The notes: generated by a model not told the origin, from the letters alone. A stretch of 64,000 nucleotides of DNA from Phocoena phocoena (GCF_963924675.1 NC_089232.1:40056659-40120658), one strand, 5' to 3'; shown: positions 32,881 through 44,734, counted from the first letter of the stretch. Numbers and translations are program-made.

Positions 32881-34240
32881 ACTACTAGAGGAAAACATAG
32901 GAAGAACATTCTTTGACATAAATTACAGCAAGATCTTTTTTTTTTTTTTTTTTTTTTTTTTTGTGCAGTATATGGGCCTCTCACTGTTGTGGCCTCTCCC
33001 GCTGCGGAGCACAGGCTCCGGACGCGCAGGCTCAGCGGCCATGGCTCACGGGCCCAGCCGCTCCGCGGCATGTGGGATCTTCCCAGATCGGGATACGAAC
33101 CCGTGTCCCCTGCATCGGCAGGCGGACTCCCAACCACTGCGCCACCAGGGAAGCCCACAAGATCTTTTTTGATTCACCTCCTAGAGTAAAGGAAATAAAA
33201 ACAAAAATAAACAAATGGGACCTAATTAAACTTAAAAGCTTTTGCACAGCAAAGGAAACCATAAACAAGATGAAAAGACAACCCTCAGAATGGGAGAAAA
33301 TATTTGCAAATGAAGCAACTGACAAAGGATTAATCTCCAAAATATATAAACAGCTCATGCAGCTCAATATTAAAAAACAAACAACCCAATCCAAAAATGG
33401 GCAGAAGACCTAAATAGACATTTCTCCAAAGAAGACATATAGGTGGCCAAGAAGCACATGAAAAGCTGCTCAACATCACTAATTATGAGAGAAATGCAAA
33501 TCAAAACTACAATGAGGTATCACCTCACACCAGTCAGAATGGCCATCATCAGAAAATCTACAAACAACAAATGCTGGAGAGAGTGTGGAGGAAAGGGAAC
33601 CCTCTTGCACTGTTGGTGGGAATGTACATTGATAGAGCCACTATGGAGAACAGTATGGAGGTTCCTTAAAAAACTAAAAATAGAATTACCATATGATCTA
33701 GCAGTCCCACTACTGGGCATATACCCAGAGAAAACCATAATTCAAAAAGACACATGCACCCCAATGTTCATTGCAGCACTATTTACAATAGCCAGGTCAT
33801 GGAAGCATTGTAAACACCCATCAACAGAAGAATGGATAAAGAAGATGTGGTACATATATACAATGGAATATTACTCAGCCACAAAAAGGAATGAAATTGG
33901 GCCATTTGTTGAGACGTGGATGGATCTAGAGTCTGTCATACAGAGTGAAATAAGTCAGAAAGAGAAAAACAAATATTGTATATTAACGCATATATGTGGA
34001 ACCTAGAAAAATGATGCAGATGAACCGGTTTGCAGGGCTGAAATGGAGACACAGATGTAGAGAACAAACGTATGGACACCAAGGGGGGAAAGTGGGGGAG
34101 GGGTGGTGATGGTGGTGTGATGAATTGGGAGATTGGGATTGACATGTATACAGTGATGTGTGTAAAATTGATGACTAATAAGAACCTGCTGTATAAAAAA
34201 ATAAATAAAATAAAATTTAAAATTAAAAAAAAGAAAATTA
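32881..34240 (+). mobile_element. 5'-truncated L1, short 3'UTR, carrying a SINE
   Basis: Starts 'actactagaggaaaacatag' (ORF2, just before the Cys-rich part) and is broken by a SINE at 32942-33157. It resumes 'gattcacctcctagagtaaa' and runs to the ORF2 end at about 34006. The 3'UTR has a G-rich tract (34083-34103) and ends 'aagaacctgctgtataaa' plus A/T-rich tail. A 187-codon stretch from 33443 keeps '[21 protein letters not shown]' and '[18 protein letters not shown]'; a frameshift near 33375 separates it from the upstream part. Confidence 0.92.
32942..33157 (-). mobile_element. CHR SINE, compact form, inside L1
   Basis: T run, GTGCAGTATATGGGCCTCTC, body, B-box region ATACGAACCCGTGTCC and head GCGCCACCAGGGAAGCCC. 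Perfect 13-bp duplications CAAGATCTTTTTT lie at 32929-32941 and 33158-33170. With the + SINE only about 60 bp away it forms a 200-bp inverted pair. Confidence 0.94.
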
Positions 34241-34934
34241 TTCTTTATTTTAGTATTTAATGTCCATCTACTTGTTAGGCTAAAGATTTAGTATCATGCT
34301 TCATGAATGTTACACCTAGGTTTATCTAAATATATAAGTTTAAGGATTATATGAATTGTTGAACATGCAAAACGTTTCCTGGTTACCCTGTGCAGCTGTT
34401 TTGAATACTGTGCTTATTCACAAGTACCTCTGAAGTCATGAATTAGGACACAAAGAAAAGCATGAAAAGAATGCTCAGCAGTGCTGGGAAACCAAAGTTA
34501 TGCGAGAATCTATTGAATTCAAGCTATCTAAGAGGGAAGATTTGACAAGATAACTCATATGTCTATTCTTTTAGCCAAGCAATTCTAATGCTCAGTTTTC
34601 CTGAAGTGTCAAAATCAATGTCAGCAGCAGTGTAGCCCACAAATGTTCATGGCATTCAAACACAGCTGCTTCGTGTTTTGAGAATACAGGGAGAGAGATG
34701 TGGAGAAGACTTTCCTGGGGCCTCAACAGGGTTGATCATGAGAGTGGATGTTTATAGTTACTGGTTATGCTGTGGCAGCAATGAGTGTTGTGTCCTGAAT
34801 GACAGAGGTGCCAATGTGTTCTTTAATAAATGTCTTTAATTTTGTTTATTTGTTTGTGATATATATAGCCTTTTCTGCAGTATGAGGCCTATGTCAAGAA
34901 TCCTTCTTGTCTAGGTCTAGGGTAGCTGTACATG
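34241..34934. other. Unassigned single-copy DNA
   Basis: A/T-rich, no gene or repeat recognised. Confidence 0.4.
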
Positions 34935-35835
34935 ACAGGGTTATTAGGGTTCTCCAGAGAAACAGAACCTACAGGAGATAGCTATATATATATATCTAGA
35001 TATCTATCTATCTATATCTCTATATATAATATTTAACAAATAACTTTGTAAATATAATAAAATATAATATAAATAAAAATTAAAATATAATAGTAAAATA
35101 AATATACAATATATCAAATACATCAGTAAAAAGTATTTATTTATATTTATGAATATTCATATTATTATTTATTGTATAATAAAATAGTAAGTTAAACATG
35201 TTAAAATAAAAATGAAAATATATAATGAAATATATAATATATTCAATATATTTAAAATATATGTTCTATATATATTATATAACTATATATATAATATAAT
35301 TAATACTATATTATATATAATATAATAATATAATATATATTATATTATTATATATAATTATATATATATATTATAAAGAATTGGCTCATGTGATATGGAG
35401 GCTGAGAAGTCTCAAGACCTGCAGTTGGCAAGCTGAAGACACAGGAGAACTGATGGTGTTCTGGTTCTAGTTCTAGTCTGAGTTGAAAGGTCTGAGAACC
35501 AGCAGAGCCGATGGTGTAAGTTTAGTCTGAAAGCCGGCAGGCCCCACTGCTGATATTTCAGTCCAAGTCTGAAGGAAAAGACCACTGTCTTAGTTTAAGC
35601 AGCCAGTCAGGAGGAGTTCTCTCTTAATAAACTTTCTGCTCTGCTTTGGTAGCTCTTCAATTGATTAGATGAAGCTCACGCACATTAGGGAGGGCAGTCT
35701 GTTTTACTCAGTCTACCTATTCAAATGTTAGTCTGATCCAGAAACACCCTCTCAGACACACCCAGAATTATGTTTGACCAAATGTCTGGGCACTTTATGG
35801 CCCAGTCAAATTGACACAGAAAATTAGCCATCATA
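34935..35835 (+). repeat. LTR-like interspersed repeat (ERVL-type suspected)
   Basis: Left end 'ttagggttctccagagaaac'; after a long A/T block the body reads 'aagaattggctcatgtgata', 'cagttggcaagctgaagaca', 'acccagaattatgtttgacc' and ends 'gtcaaattgacacagaaaat' / 'ccatca'. The order matches a widespread old mammalian repeat that I believe is a solo ERVL-class LTR of the MER21 kind; the name is uncertain. No gag, pol or env sequence is present and nothing codes. Confidence 0.5.
34983..35375. repeat. Expanded A/T-only block inside the LTR-like repeat
   Basis: About 390 bp with almost no G or C: (TA)n, TATC units, then irregular TATAAT/AATATA words including many self-complementary runs. Related copies of the host repeat have only a short TA tract at this place. 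Confidence 0.9.
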
Positions 35836-36559
35836 ATGACCAAGAGCCAGAAAATATGCAAAAAGAGCTCTCCAAGTAGATGTTTCCACATGCATGGGTT
35901 CAAGCTCGTGGCTGTTGCTTGGAAGATGGGACATTTGTGCAGAAATTCTCCATTTCCAGCATTCATGATGGCATAGCTATACTATAGGCGAATCCTGTAA
36001 CATGAAATCCTTGTTTCTGAGCAACCAAACAGATCAGGATACATTTAATAAACTTGGTATAAAAAGGTGGGGAAATGCATAAAATGGTAGAAATAGCTCA
36101 TCTAAAACTGTCTCAACATTCTAAGGCATATTCATAATACAGTAGGGTTCAGCTATCGAATATTCACAAGCATGGATAGCTCACTCCCCAGTGACTCCAG
36201 ATCAGTGAAACGCAGCTTTACGTGTGCACATATTGTAAATATACCCAATACAGTGACTGAATGCTAGCTAAGAACAAGATGCACTAGGTTTTCAAAGGGA
36301 ATTACGAAAGAAGTAAGGAGTAAAATCAATGACTCTTCTAAGGAGCCTAAAATTTTATAGAGAATTCAAGGCAGGTCCAAACATGTATCTATAAACACAG
36401 GCCGTAGAAATGTTCTGATGTATGTATAATTATACACACTTCATTCTTTGGCTTTCCACTCATTTATAATTGGTGATAATTTAGACCTAGGGCATGCCAA
36501 ATTGATGATGTTTTTTTGGCCAAAGCAGGGTTTTCAAAGAAAACACAAAGGGAAACATT
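35836..36559. other. Unassigned single-copy DNA
   Basis: No gene or repeat recognised. Confidence 0.4.
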
Positions 36560-36738
36560 TCCTGGATGCCCAACGTATGCCAGGTACTAAGATGGTTGTT
36601 TTACACACATTATCTCACTTAATCCTTATACTAGTTCTGTGAGGTGAACTTTTACAAATGAGGAAACTGAGTGTCACAGGAGTTAAATGTAGATCCAAAT
36701 ACAGATCACCCCAATTCTAAAGCTACACACCATTCAAA
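36560..36738 (-). repeat. MIR SINE
   Basis: 'gtatgccaggtactaagatg', 'acacattatctcacttaatc', 'tctgtgaggtgaactttt' and 'acaaatgaggaaactgagtg' are the reverse complement of MIR. Confidence 0.8.
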
Positions 36739-39010
36739 CAAACTAGCAAGAAAATGCTTGGCCAGCCTCAGAGGGCCACCCAACCATTTTTGAGACTATT
36801 AGAAGTTCACGTGAACAAATATTGATAAATCCATTAGAGATCATCCTTTTTGTTAGGGTACTGAGGGGCGCCAATGAACTGGCTGACAGCCTGTTTAAAT
36901 TTATTGAATGCACTCTGAATAATATTACCATTATGTAATAATTTGACTTTTGGTTAATTTCCAGGCTGAGCTGTCTCTCATATTAATCTGAATAAATTAA
37001 ATTTGACTTTTGGGTTTGAATTATGGAGAGCCAAAGTGTCCTAGAATGAACATTTTTGTGAGTTGATGGTCCTCAGAGATCCCACTAGGATGGGTTTTAG
37101 GGAGGGAAAGTCATTCTCCCTTTCTAATCATTACAAACAAGTAAACTAATGTGTGCTATTAATATGGTAGTCTGTCTTGTTGTTCTGTGAAAACCAGTTC
37201 ATAAAGATGATGTAGTCCAACTGGGTCTTCCCCTCTGCACTTGATCCCAGCAAGAAGGCTCAGAGCTATAAACAAGGTTACTATATATAATGTGTGTGTA
37301 TATTTTATAGTATTATATTATAATTTTATTTTTATTATTATATTTATAAAAGGTTATTATATTGAATAAAATAACAATCATCTTGTACCATTACAGGGAC
37401 AAGGCTCAGAGACATGTGTGCCCAGCAGTGTGCTTTAGTAAGTGTTGCTGATGACTGAGATTGAGTGGGGATGCTGAGCTGGACATTTTATTTTGAACCT
37501 AGGATCAGAATTAGAAAAACTTAGAAAAACAATGCAAGAATGGAAACTCTGCTTGAGTTAAGATTTCTTTTAACAGTGTCTTGCTACCTAAATAAAATAG
37601 AGGCTCTGTGTTCACCAAATCTTTGCAGGTAATTAATGTCAATGATTTATCTCGGAGAAGTCACATTGTTCCTGTATTCAGAGATGTAAGTGGTTATTTC
37701 AGAATTGGCTGGTGTGGTTTAGATTTTGATCTGTAGCTTTGGTTTTCTTGTGATTCATATTGATTCCTCCAATTTGTATGCTGCTTTGCTCTGTAGGTTC
37801 TTGATCCACTTGTATCTCTCCTCTTTGGCCATAGTTATAGGTTTAAGTTTCTAGTTTTCGATTTTCTTTTATTCTTGGATTTTCAGTGTTTGTACTCAGG
37901 GTGGCTTTTTTTTTTTTTTTTTTTTTTAAATCTTGCTTTTGTTTGTGTGCCCTGCTGTCAGGCCTATTTGGCCTTGTCCATGGGATAATAGAAATGAAAG
38001 TGCTTTGTAAGTTGTAAAGCACCATTTAAATGTAAGAGATGATTACTATTTTACTAAAAGTAATAACCTTGTTTATAACTCTGAGTCTTCGTGATGTAAT
38101 TGGGGGCAAAGAGGAGCACCTGATTGGACAGGTGGGTCAGATATCTTTATGCACTGAGATCCTAGGTCGCAACGGCTCTAGCAACGAATGTCGTGGCTAG
38201 ATTCTCTGTGAACAAGGATTACAGCCCATGTCTAATCTTGAGAATGCCGGCATGAGCCCAGAAAGGAGACAGAGGGCTCACAGAGGGCAGCTCCAAAAGC
38301 CTGACTGGTCCTACTTAATGCCTGACTCTTGACTTATGCTCACACCCTGATTTTGGAGGCCTAAAATACTCTGCTGGACCAGGTCTATGCCTAGATCCCA
38401 TCTTTACCTCCTGTGTTCTGTCAGAGATCTTGTTATAGGCTGTGTGGCAACATTGGGGAATGTCTTTGGTGACTCTCTTGGTCCACATGAAAATTCACAT
38501 CACCTTTTAGAAATCAATCCTAAAGTGAAGACAGAACTTTCATCATGCTTAAGTAGTTCTGTTCTGCCTCCTCATCAAGAAATGCTACTGAGTTTAGGCC
38601 TGAACTAAAACCAGTCCCCATCTACAGTTTTTCTGTTTCAATTGATATAAAAACAGGCCCATCCATGGCTATAGATGACTTTAACTTGCTTATACCTATA
38701 GCTAATTCCCAACTTTTGAAAAGTTGCTCTTTATTTCAACTAAGCCATCATTAGTGGAATCCATCCCAGTCTTGGAGAAAGATGTCCTTATTGGCTCCTC
38801 AGTAGATTGGAAATACAGAAATTTTCTTCTAGGAAAAGGAAGAGTTTAAGAGTCTCCCTCCCAAAAGTTGTGTGGTGTGCTAAGGGGGAGGTGCGGCAGC
38901 GTTTTATAAAAGGAGATACCTCTGTGACTGGATATCTTTAGGATCAGCACAGACACCCTCATGAGGTGGGCAGTGTGTGAGTCCATCTTTGTCCTCACAT
39001 CTCTACCTTG
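36739..39010. other. Unassigned DNA
   Basis: No gene recognised over about 2.3 kb. A/T-rich patch at 37290-37375 (TATTATA words) and a T run at 37909-37927. Frames of up to 73 codons show no domain. Part of 38100-38600 could be a very old repeat but I could not place it. Confidence 0.4.
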
Positions 39011-39125
39011 TTATTCATTCAATGAATACTTATTGGGCACTCATTTGGTGATAGGCAGATGCTGTGTTAGATTATAGGGACATAATTTCTGACAACCGTC
39101 CCAGATCTGGAGGTCATCTAAGCTA
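39011..39125 (-). repeat. L2-like 3' fragment
   Basis: 'ttattcattcaatgaatact', 'tattgggcactcatttggtg', 'ataggcagatgctgtgttag' matches the reverse complement of the L2 3' end. Confidence 0.6.
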
Positions 39126-39134
39126 GAGCCTGTA

Positions 39135-39365
39135 TATCGTCTTTAAGCCAGACAGATCTGGATTCTAGTGGCTTCTCCCCTTTTGCTATTTGTGTTACTC
39201 TGTAAATCTGCTTAATAATTTGTCATCTGAATCTTACTTTATGCATCTGTAAAATTGGATAACAATTACCAAATAGAACTGTGGTGAAGGTTCCATAAAT
39301 GATGAATCTAACACTCCATGCTGGACACATAGTAGGTCTCTCACTTATTAATTGATAGCTGCATC
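39135..39365 (+). repeat. MIR SINE
   Basis: 'agacagatctggattctag', 'tttgtgttactctgtaaatc', 'ctttatgcatctgtaaaatt' and 'gctggacacatagtaggtct' follow MIR order on +. Confidence 0.75.
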
Positions 39366-39589
39366 TTCTGCACTCATCTTCTTCATCCCATCTCAAACTC
39401 ACTGACTGCTCTTTGCTTGGGGCAGCTTGGCCTCCAAGTAGAATTTAATAGTGTTTAAGTCTTTATGTGAATAGATGTATGGAGGAGATATTTTCAGTAG
39501 ATATAGATCCCAGTTCAGGATTCTAGAAATGTATAGACATAGTTCCAGTCAACATTTTCTTTTTCATCAGCTGATTAAAAATCTGTTTT

Positions 39590-40375
39590 TTGGTTTTTTT
39601 TAAACTTGAACAATTAATTTAATCAAAATGGTCATGCTGGTAGGCTGGGCAATCATTAAAATAACAAAACAAAGAATTTTACATAGTAATCAACAATAGA
39701 GATAGAATGGAATCATAAAAATATTTAATCCAAAGAAGGGAGAAAAAGAGGAAAGAGGGAAGAAAAGCAGATAATTCAAATATAAAATGAATAGCAAGAT
39801 GATAGATTTGATAGATTTAAGCTCAGCTATGTCAACAATTACATTAAATGTAAATGGTCACAGAGATGGACCCAGTGGATTAAAAAAAAGTAAGATCCAC
39901 TATGTGCTTTTTACAAAAAACCTCCTTTAAATATCAAGAAATAAATATAAGTAAATTGATGGAAAAGATATATCATTAAAACTAATTAAAGAGAGCTGGA
40001 GTGGCTATATTAATATCAAAGTAGATTTCAGAGCAAAGAATATTACAAGGGATAAAGAGGCCCATTTAATGATGATAAAGTAGTCTCCTCATCATAGAAC
40101 ATAACAATCTTAAACATTTATGCACCTAACATTATGAACATAACAACTTCCAAACATGAAGCAAAAAACTGATAGAACTGCAAAGAGAAAAAACATACAG
40201 TGGTAATCAGAGATTTTAGCACCTTCTCTTAATAATAGATAGAACACATATAGAAAAAAGCCAATAAGGATGTGGAAGAACTAAACAATACTAATCTGAC
40301 ATCAACTAATTTGACATAATTGACCTTTATAGAACACTGCACTCAATAACAGAAGAATACATGGCACTCTACTTT
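39590..40375 (+). repeat. Old L1 fragment, ORF1/ORF2 border
   Basis: A-rich strand with L1 words 'attacattaaatgtaaatgg' (start of the ORF2 endonuclease, LNVNG-like), 'gagagctggagtggctatat', 'caaagaatattacaaggga' and 'acatttatgcacctaacat'. These are the early endonuclease region in order; no frame stays open. HAL1 is less likely because endonuclease sequence is present. Confidence 0.7.
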
Positions 40376-41479
40376 CAATTATCTAGCACCTGACACATCA
40401 CTCTAGTCACTTCTGTCTGTCAGCAGGAAAATGCTTCTGTCAACAGTAAATACTATTGTTCTGGGCCTCACCAGGCCATGAAAATCCCACAGAATTCCTG
40501 TTAGAGCCGTACTGGCTCCTCCTTGGGGCAATTCTGCTGAATATTCTAGTAGTAGCTCCAGGAGAAGGTCATTGTTTCAAGAACATAGCTTACCTCCTGA
40601 GGATGAAGTCAGAGGTTGAATCTGAACCAAGTGTCTAACTCACATATTGTCATCTTGCTGGGGGGGAACAGCAGCCTTTAAACTTTGTCCAGACTTATTA
40701 AAATATAAATATTATTGCCCTCAAGGGCTTGGCATTGAAAAAACATGATAACAATTCCAGATTTAGGCCCATCCGAAGGTTTTATGCCATTTTTTTAGGA
40801 TATTGGAACATTGAAATCAAACAGTAGAGATCCCTCCCCTAAAAAAACCTTTCTGAGAGATTTTACTCCCTTAAGATAATGTATTTCAAGACACATCTTC
40901 CTGCCCCCTACCTTCCCAAAGGGAGAAAATTTGAAACCATAAGAATTATGGTCAAGTACACGTGTCAAGTACACATGTTATCAGGTTTAAATTGTAAAAC
41001 ATAAATACAATTCACATAATAGTATAAAAAATGGTATTTTGATCAAGGAATGAAAAGATGGGTAGCCCTACCATTATAAATTCCACTGAACTGTTTCTGT
41101 TGAGAATCAGCTGTGCAAGTGAAGGATGGCAGAAATAGAATAGATACAGCCACATTGTATCTTGTGTATAAATCACCGTGAATCTTGGCTACATCATGTG
41201 CTTCTGCACTCCGTATGGGCTTCCTCCACACAACTGCCCCTGCTGTGAACGTGAAGTATGCCCAGATTATAGTACACATCATAATTTATATAATTTATCA
41301 CAGTCTACCTTTAAGTGATATTATACCGCTTTAGGTATAGTACAAAAACTTTATGGTGGTGTGTTTCCATTTCTCTCCTTCTGACCCTTGTGCTATTCTT
41401 ATCATAAATTTTACTTTTATGTATGTTATAAACTCCACAATGAATTTTTATTACTTTTTCTTAAATTGTCAATTATCTT
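40376..41479. other. Unassigned DNA
   Basis: No gene or repeat recognised. Frames at 40456-40638 (+) and 41043-41282 (-) are short and lack any known motif. Confidence 0.4.
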
Positions 41480-42219
41480 TTAAAGTAATTTAAATAATAA
41501 ATTTAAAAGTATATTTTTACCCATTTAGTTACCATATCTAGTACTCTTCTTTGTGTAGCTTCAGATTTACATCTGCTGTCATTTTCCTTCTGCTTGAGGT
41601 ACTTCCTTTAATATTTTCCACAGTGAAGATCTACTGATAATGAAATCTAGCTTTTGAATGTCTGAAAAAATATTTATTTTGTCTTTATTTTTCACAAGGT
41701 AAAGAATTCTATGTTTACAGTTTTTCACCATCCAGTACTGTAGAGATGTCATTCCATTGTGTTCTAATTTGGACCATTTCTAAAGGAAAATTTGCCTCTA
41801 TTTTTAATCTTTGTTCCTCTGGATGTAATGTGTCTCTTTTTTTCTCCAGCTGCTTTTAAGATTACCTCTTTATCATTGGGTTTAAGAAATTTGCTTAAGA
41901 TGTGCCTTGGTATGTTTTTCTTCATGTTTCTTGTGCTTGGAGTTCACTGAGCTTCTTGGTTATGTGATTTATAATTTTCATCAAATTTGGAAATTTTTCA
42001 GCCAGTATTTTTTCAAGTATTATTTTATGCCCTTCTCCCTTTCAGAGACTAAAATATCAATAACATGAATATTCAACCTCTCATAGTTGTCCCCCAGCTC
42101 ACAGATTCTCTGTTCCTTTTTTTTTTTCATTTTGGAAAATTTCTATTGCTATATTTTCAAGTTTACCAATGCTCTCTTTTGCAGTGTCTAATCTGTTCTT
42201 AATCTAATCTGGTATGCAT

Positions 42220-42572
42220 TTAAAAAAATAAATTTATGTATTTATTTTTGGCTGCGTTGGGTCTTCATTGCTGTGTGTGGGCTTTCTCTAGTTGTGGTGA
42301 GCAGGGGGCTACTCTTCATTGCGGTGTGTGGGCTTCTCATTGCGGTGGCTTCTCTTGTTGTGGAGCACGGGCTCTAGGCATGTGGGCTTCAGTAGTTGTG
42401 GCATGCAGGCTCAGTAGTTGTGGCTCACGGGCTCTAGAGCACAGGCTCAGTAGTTGTGGCACACGGGCTTAGTTGCTCCATGGCATGTGGGATCTGCCTG
42501 GACCAGGGCTCAAACCCGTGTCCCCTGCATTGGCAAGTGGATTATTTACCACTGAGCCACTAGGGAAGTCCC
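42220..42572 (-). mobile_element. CHR SINE, long form with internal repeats
   Basis: Tail on the left ('aaaaaaataaatttatgtat'), then 'ttggctgcgttgggtcttca', body, three copies of a CAGTAGTTGTGG-led unit between about 42388 and 42480, B-box region CAAACCCGTGTCC, and head 'gagccactagggaagtccc'. Older and more diverged than the compact copies; duplications are not clear. It sits in the old L1. Confidence 0.85.
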
Positions 42573-42625
42573 TAGTATCTAGTCTACCTCAGGCACAGTA
42601 GTTTTTATGTTTAGAAGTTAGATTT

Positions 42626-42737
42626 AGGAATTTCCTGGTGGTCCAGTTGTTAAGGCTCTGCCCTTTCGCTGCAGGGGACATGGGTTCGATCCCTGGTCAG
42701 GGAACTAAGATCCCACATGCCTCGTGACCAAAAAAAA
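42626..42737 (+). mobile_element. CHR-related SINE, minimal form
   Basis: AGGAATTTCCTGGTGGTCCA head, B-box region ATGGGTTCGATCCCTGG, 'aactaagatcccacatgcct' and an A tail, 112 bp in all. Duplications AAGTTAGATTT (42615-42625) and AAGTTAGAGTT (42738-42748) flank it. The body found in the other copies is absent, so this is a head-plus-tail subfamily. Confidence 0.88.
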
Positions 42738-43695
42738 AAGTTAGAGTTGAGCCTTTTTTATATCTCTCATGTCTCGATTTACATGCTAAAGTACTCCTTT
42801 ACCTTCTTGAACACATGGAGTATAGTTTTAACAATTCTTTTAGGGTCCTTGTCTACTAATTCTATCGTCAGTATCAATTGTGAGTCAATTTTAATTTATT
42901 GATTTTTCTTCTAAATTATGGTCATATTTTTCTGCTTTGCATGCATAATCATTTTTAATTGGATACTAGATATTGAGAATTTTATCCTGTTTGATGTTAT
43001 ATATTTTAGTATTTCTATAAATATCTTTGAACTTTATTTTTTTTCCCCTGGGACATTATTAAAGTAGTTGGAAATAGTTGGAGCCTTTCAGTTCTTGTTT
43101 CTATGCTTTGTTAGGCAGGATCAGAGCAGTGTAGTCTAGGGTTAATTTTCCTTACTACTGAGGCAAAATTCTTCTTTGTACAATTATTAGGTTTTTGCAT
43201 TCTGGCTGGTGGAAAGAGGTGCCATTTCTTTTTACCTCTAATCCTTTCAAGTGATTTTTTGCCCCTGGTCCTGAATAGTTTCCTCACACACTTTAGCTGA
43301 TCAGTGCTCACCTTAATTCTAGAGGGGAACCTTCTTCAGATTTCCAGAATTCTCTCTTTTTCTGTGCATCTTTCTCCTCTCCACTACTCTGCCCTGAAAA
43401 CTCAATTGTCTACAGGACTCCCAGCTCTATCTTTTTAACTCACGGAGATCACTGGGCTCCATATGGGTCCCTCTCCTTCCACTGTGACCTGGACGTTTTC
43501 TCCAGGCAGTAAGTTGGGGCAGTTGTAGGCGCATTTCTCAGGGATCCTTGACCTTCATTGCCTGATGTCCAGTGTTTTGAAAATTGATTTTTTATATATG
43601 TTGTTTGCTCTTTTGTTGTTTTAGGCAGGAGGATAAATCCAATCTTTTACTCAATTTTGGGTAGAAATAAAGTCTACAGTATCCTTTATATTTGA

Positions 43696-43916
43696 AAAAG
43701 AGTCTTGTGCCTCTTCTCTATTTTCATTTTATTTTTTAAAGTGGAGGTAGGGGTGCTTCTAGAGAGAAACCAGAAAAGGTTTGGATAAAATGCTAAAGAG
43801 ATTATTTTTCTCCTTTTTCACCATCATAATTCTTTGCCACCAGAGTGATCTTTCCAAATCTAGTTATCTCTCATTTCTGCCTAAATCCTTCATGGCTCCT
43901 GAACGACTACTGAATT
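43696..43916. other. Unassigned DNA
   Basis: Short unassigned stretch between the old L1 and the Tigger MITE. Confidence 0.4.
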
Positions 43917-44627
43917 CAGGCATACCTTGGAGATATTGCAGGTTTGGTTCCAGACTACCATAATAAAGTGAATATCATAATAAAGCAAGTCACGGAGTTT
44001 TTGGTTTCCCAGTACATGTTAAAGTTATGTTTATACTATACTTAGTCTATTAAGTGTGCAATAGCATTATGTTTAAAAAACCCCATTGTACATACCTTAA
44101 TTAAAAAATACTTTATTGGGCTTCCCTGGTGGCACAGTGGTTGAGAGTCCGCCTGCCGATGCAGGGGACACGGGTTCATGCCCCGGTCCGGGAGGAATCC
44201 CCACATGCCACAGAGCGGCTGGGCCCGTGAGCCATGGCCGCTGAGCCTGCGCGTCCGGAACCTGTGCTCTGCAACAGGAGAGGCCACAACAGTGAGAGGC
44301 CCACGTACGGCAAAAACAAAACAAAACAAAAAACTTTATTGCTAAAAAATGTTAGCCATGATCTGAACCTTCAGCAAGTTGTAGTAGTAACAAAAAAGAG
44401 CACTGATCACAGATCACCATAACAAATACAATAATGATGAAAAAGTTAAAAACATTGCGAGAATTACCAACATGTAACACAGAAAGATGAAGTGAGCAAA
44501 TGCTATTGGAAAAAAATGGTGCTGATAGACTTGCTTGATGCAGGGTTGCCACAAACCTTCAATTTGTAAAAAATGTAATATCTGCAAAGCACAGTAAAGC
44601 CAAGCACAATCAAAGGAGGTATGCCTG
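43917..44627 (-). mobile_element. Tigger1-type MITE carrying a CHR SINE
   Basis: Inverted ends CAGGCATACCTTGGAGATAT (43917) and GGAGGTATGCCTG (to 44627), the right one followed by TA. The left arm is the 3'UTR of Tigger1 in reverse ('gtgcaatagcattatg'), reaching the last transposase codons ('ttcagcaagttgtag'). The right arm is the Tigger1 5' end ('cagatcaccataacaaatac', 'agggttgccacaaaccttc'). The whole transposase between them is deleted, so the element is non-autonomous. Confidence 0.88.
44118..44332 (+). mobile_element. CHR SINE, compact form
   Basis: GGGCTTCCCTGGTGGCACAG head, B-box region ACACGGGTTCATGCCCC, body to 'gagaggcccacgtacggcaa' and a (CAAAA)n tail. The target sequence ACTTTATTG is repeated at both sides (about 44109-44118 and 44333-44341). 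It sits in the left arm of the Tigger MITE. Confidence 0.92.
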
Positions 44628-44734
44628 TAGTGTCCAGACTCCTTAGTGTTCATGCAAGGCTCCGGTACCTGTTAATCCTCATTTTTAACACCGCTCATCT
44701 TTCCCATTACACCAAGCTCTCTAATTAATAAGCC

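Larger units (their letters stand above)
41480..43695 (-). repeat. Old L1 5' half (5'UTR and ORF1), host of two SINEs
   Basis: On + the left part reads 'cattccattgtgttctaatt', 'ttttaagattacctctttat', 'ttcactgagcttcttggtta', the reverse complement of old L1 ORF1. After two SINEs it continues 'gcataatcatttttaattgg', 'ggcaggatcagagcagtgta', 'ctccaggcagtaagttgggg' and 'cctgatgtccagtgttttga', the older L1 5'UTR. It ends near 43695 where an L1/HAL1 5' end is expected. No coding frame survives. HAL1 is an alternative name for the same sequence class. Confidence 0.7.

Noticed and set aside
34935..35835. Complete endogenous retrovirus
   Set aside because: Only one LTR-like unit is present, with no second LTR and no gag, pol or env sequence nearby.
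42900..43695. Separate unknown gene region with pyrimidine-rich text
   Set aside because: Matches the older L1 5'UTR in reverse orientation, continuous with ORF1 on the other side of the SINEs.
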